This document shows positions 4,050 to 6,377 of a DNA stretch of 6,377 nt, in pieces. Source of the stretch: an uncultured Bacteroidales bacterium (lineage in GTDB: Bacteria; Bacteroidota; Bacteroidia; Bacteroidales; UBA932); NCBI GenBank assembly GCA_946614205.1, contig CAMOGR010000070.1, positions 1 through 6,377 of the forward strand, read 5' to 3'. Below the pieces are notes generated by a model. The model saw only the letters and a program-made list of their open reading frames with translations, had not been told where the DNA came from and did not search any database. Both the position numbers and the translations under genes were made by a program. Positions within the stretch are counted from its first letter, which is position 1. Each line of letters starts with the position of its first letter.

Positions 4050-6377
4050 ATGGCAGAAGAAAAGATAGAAATACGAGGCGCACGTGCGCACAACCTCAAG
4101 AACGCAAACGTCGACATTCCCCGCGGCAAGTTCGTGGTAATCACCGGACTGAGCGGCAGCGGCAAGAGCTCCCTCGCCTTCGACACCATATACGCCGAAG
4201 GCCAGCGGCGCTATCTCGGCACCCTTTCGCCGTACGCCCGCCACTTCATGGGAGTGTTGGAGAAGCCCGATGTGGAAAGCATCAACGGCCTGAGTCCCAT
4301 TATCGCCATAGAGCAGAAGACCACCAGCGCCAACCCGCGGTCCACCGTAGGCACCATTACGGAAATCTACGACTTCCTGAGGCTCCTTTACGCAAAGGCC
4401 TCAACCGCATACTCCCCCGTGAGCGGCAAGGAGATGGTCCGGTACACTGACGCCCAGATCGTGGACCTCATCATGAACGAGTACGCCGGGCGCAAGTGCA
4501 TCCTGCTCGCTCCCCTCGTACGCGGCCGCAAGGGACACTACCGTGAGCTCTTCGAGCAGATGCGCCGCAAGGGCTACTCGCAGATCCGTATCGATTCCCA
4601 GATATTCGAACTCGCCGAAGTGGAAGCTGTCGACCGCTACAAGCCGCACTTCATCGAACTTGTCGTGGACAAGCTCAAGCCCGGCGAAGGCGACGAGACC
4701 CGAATCCGCCGCTCGGTAGCGGGCGCAATAAGCATAGGAAAAGGCTCCGTCGCGGTACTCGCGGCAGACGACGGGTCGATAAGGCACTTCTCCAAGCACC
4801 TCGTAGATCCCGAGACCGGCGTATCCCTGCAGGAGCCTCAGCCGCACACCTTCTCCTTCAATTCCCCCGAGGGCTATTGTCCTCACTGCAAAGGGCTTGG
4901 CACGGTAGCCGACATCAGCCGCTCCACTCTCATACCCGACCCTCACCAGTCCATCGCCGGCGGCGGACTGGTCCCGCTGGGCAAACAGAGGGAGAACCAC
5001 AAATTCGAAATCGTGCGGGCGATGGCCCGCAAGCACGGGTTCTCGCTTTACGAGCCCATCGAAGACATACCCCAGGAATACATCGACCTGCTGATATACG
5101 GTTCCGAGCAGATGTACCGCACCGGCGATGGGCACGACGCCCAGATGTCAGTGTGGGAGGGACTTGTAGACGACGTGGAGGAGCGTGTGGTATGCCCTGT
5201 GTGCCACGGAACGCGCCTCCGCGAAGAGACGTCCTGTTTCCGCATCGACGGCAAGACCATAAGCGAGGTGTCCTCGCTCGAGATTTCACAGCTGCTGGAG
5301 TGGGTACGGTCCCTCGGCGGCAAGCTCACCGGGCGTGGCAAAGCCGTGGCGCGCGACGTGCTCCGCGAACTCGACGACCGCCTGCAGTTCCTCGTGGACG
5401 TGGGACTGGAATACCTGTCGCTGGACAGGGCCACCGGTTCCCTGTCGGGCGGCGAGAGCCAGCGAATCCGCCTCGCCACGCAGATAGGTTCCAAACTGGT
5501 AGGAGTCATATATATTCTCGACGAGCCGTCCATCGGCCTGCACCAGAGAGACAACCGCAAACTCATAGCGTCCCTCGGCAAGCTGCGCGACGAGGGCAAC
5601 ACCGTAATAGTGGTGGAACACGACGAGGAGACCATGCGCAGCGCCGACTGGCTGGTGGACGTAGGCCCCGGAGCCGGTGTCCTGGGCGGAGAGATATGCT
5701 ACAACGGTCCGGCCGCACAGGCTTCAAAGGCCAAATCGGTCACCGGAGAATACCTTGCCGGCAAGAGGGTCATAGAGGTCCCGCAGAGCAGGCGCAAAGG
5801 CAACGGCCACTTCCTCAAGATATTTGGCGCAAGCGGCAACAACCTCAAGGACATAGACGTCAGTTTCCCCCTCGGCTGCCTCGTGGGAGTCGCAGGCGTA
5901 TCTGGCAGCGGCAAGTCATCGCTCGTCATCGAAACTCTCATGCCCATTCTCAAGGGCAAGTTCTACCATCTTAAGCAGAAGCCGCTGCCGTACAGGAGCA
6001 TCGAGGGCCTTGAATACATAGACAAGGTCATAGAAATCGACCAGAGCCCCATAGGGCGCTCCCCCCGTTCCAACCCGGCGACATTCACAGGCGTGTTCGA
6101 CGATATCCGCAAACTGTTCGAGGAGACGAACGACGCCAAGGTGCGGGGCTTCAAGGCCGGACGCTTCTCGTTCAACGTAGCCGGAGGCCGCTGCGAAGAG
6201 TGCAAGGGAGCCGGGCTCAAGCTGGTGGAAATGAATTTCCTGCCGTCTGTGAGCGTAGTGTGCGAAGCGTGCCGCGGGCACCGTTACAAAGAAGACACCC
6301 TGGCGGTCCACTACAAAGGGAAGAATATCAACGACGTGCTGGAAATGCCGGTCAGCGAGGCATACGAGTTCTTCAAG
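4050..6377 (+). CDS. uvrA: excinuclease ABC subunit UvrA (3' end beyond window)
   Basis: From ATG 4050 ([18 protein letters not shown]) the frame is open for 776 codons to the right edge; UvrA proteins are usually about 930-950 residues. UvrA is the DNA-damage sensor of nucleotide excision repair: a dimeric tandem ABC ATPase that finds lesions and loads UvrB. Visible: first Walker [10 protein letters not shown] (33-41), GQRRY (51-55), a UvrB-binding region (about 130-250), C277-x2-C280 and C382-x2-C385 flanking the insertion domain, ABC signature [12 protein letters not shown] (465-476), Walker B YILDEPS (488-494), VVEHD (521-525), second Walker [10 protein letters not shown] (616-624) and the zinc finger C715-x2-C718-x19-C738-x2-C741. 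The second signature and Walker B lie beyond the window. I translated the full stretch and found no frameshift. One expected CxxC near residues 252-256 is missing. The 4-base gap to recO indicates co-transcription. Confidence 0.95.
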   Translation, partial: MAEEKIEIRGARAHNLKNANVDIPRGKFVVITGLSGSGKSSLAFDTIYAEGQRRYLGTLSPYARHFMGVLEKPDVESINGLSPIIAIEQKTTSANPRSTVGTITEIYDFLRLLYAKASTAYSPVSGKEMVRYTDAQIVDLIMNEYAGRKCILLAPLVRGRKGHYRELFEQMRRKGYSQIRIDSQIFELAEVEAVDRYKPHFIELVVDKLKPGEGDETRIRRSVAGAISIGKGSVAVLAADDGSIRHFSKHLVDPETGVSLQEPQPHTFSFNSPEGYCPHCKGLGTVADISRSTLIPDPHQSIAGGGLVPLGKQRENHKFEIVRAMARKHGFSLYEPIEDIPQEYIDLLIYGSEQMYRTGDGHDAQMSVWEGLVDDVEERVVCPVCHGTRLREETSCFRIDGKTISEVSSLEISQLLEWVRSLGGKLTGRGKAVARDVLRELDDRLQFLVDVGLEYLSLDRATGSLSGGESQRIRLATQIGSKLVGVIYILDEPSIGLHQRDNRKLIASLGKLRDEGNTVIVVEHDEETMRSADWLVDVGPGAGVLGGEICYNGPAAQASKAKSVTGEYLAGKRVIEVPQSRRKGNGHFLKIFGASGNNLKDIDVSFPLGCLVGVAGVSGSGKSSLVIETLMPILKGKFYHLKQKPLPYRSIEGLEYIDKVIEIDQSPIGRSPRSNPATFTGVFDDIRKLFEETNDAKVRGFKAGRFSFNVAGGRCEECKGAGLKLVEMNFLPSVSVVCEACRGHRYKEDTLAVHYKGKNINDVLEMPVSEAYEFFK

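Noticed and set aside
4401..5135. 244-codon minus-strand open frame opposite uvrA
   Set aside because: Antisense to continuous UvrA coding sequence with zinc and UvrB-binding features; no recognisable domain in the antisense product.
4877..5974. 365-codon plus-strand open frame inside uvrA
   Set aside because: It is in a different frame from uvrA, is very rich in Arg, Pro and His, and has no motifs; the uvrA frame is continuous through the same stretch.

Overview
The window looks like a compact piece of a Bacteroidota chromosome, most likely from the order Bacteroidales. Three things suggest this. The protein families are ones I associate with that group: paired deoxynucleoside kinases, a uridine-kinase-like nucleoside kinase, and a UvrA of the '[13 protein letters not shown]' type. 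Start codons lack clear Shine-Dalgarno sequences. All three non-coding gaps long enough to judge carry the Bacteroidota -7 promoter box TAnnTTTG 19-21 bases before a start codon. The coding DNA is GC-rich yet uses the Ile codon ATA freely. This would suit a GC-rich lineage such as a Rikenellaceae relative, but that placement is a guess.

Layout: two gene groups diverge from a 67-base intergenic region (1659-1725). Leftward (minus strand) are a deoxynucleoside kinase (1044-1658), a second, paralogous deoxynucleoside kinase (383-1009), and the first 127 codons of an AMP-forming acyl-CoA synthetase (1-383), which overlaps its neighbour by one base. Rightward (plus strand) are a metallo-beta-lactamase-fold hydrolase (1726-2403), a short uridine-kinase/phosphoribulokinase-type nucleoside kinase (2396-3391), recO (3395-4045) and uvrA (4050 to the right edge, 776 codons, no stop reached). 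The four rightward genes are packed with an 8-base overlap and gaps of 3 and 4 bases, so they are very probably one transcript. There is no gene-free stretch longer than 67 bases. I saw no RNA gene, mobile element, CRISPR array or convincing terminator.

Function: the left arm salvages deoxynucleosides (two kinases feeding dNTP pools) and activates a fatty acid. The right arm holds a thiol-ester-type hydrolase, another nucleoside kinase and two DNA repair proteins, RecO (RecFOR recombination mediator) and UvrA (nucleotide excision repair). A link between nucleotide salvage and repair is suggestive but not proven by linkage. The most interesting points are the overlapping, symmetric divergent promoters inside a perfect 9-bp inverted repeat; the tandem kinase paralogues with a Gln-to-Glu change at a likely base-contacting position; the nucleoside kinase that lacks the long N-terminal region I expect; and a UvrA lacking the first CxxC of its N-terminal zinc region. 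I see no clear evidence of an undescribed system; most of the window is ordinary core-genome sequence.
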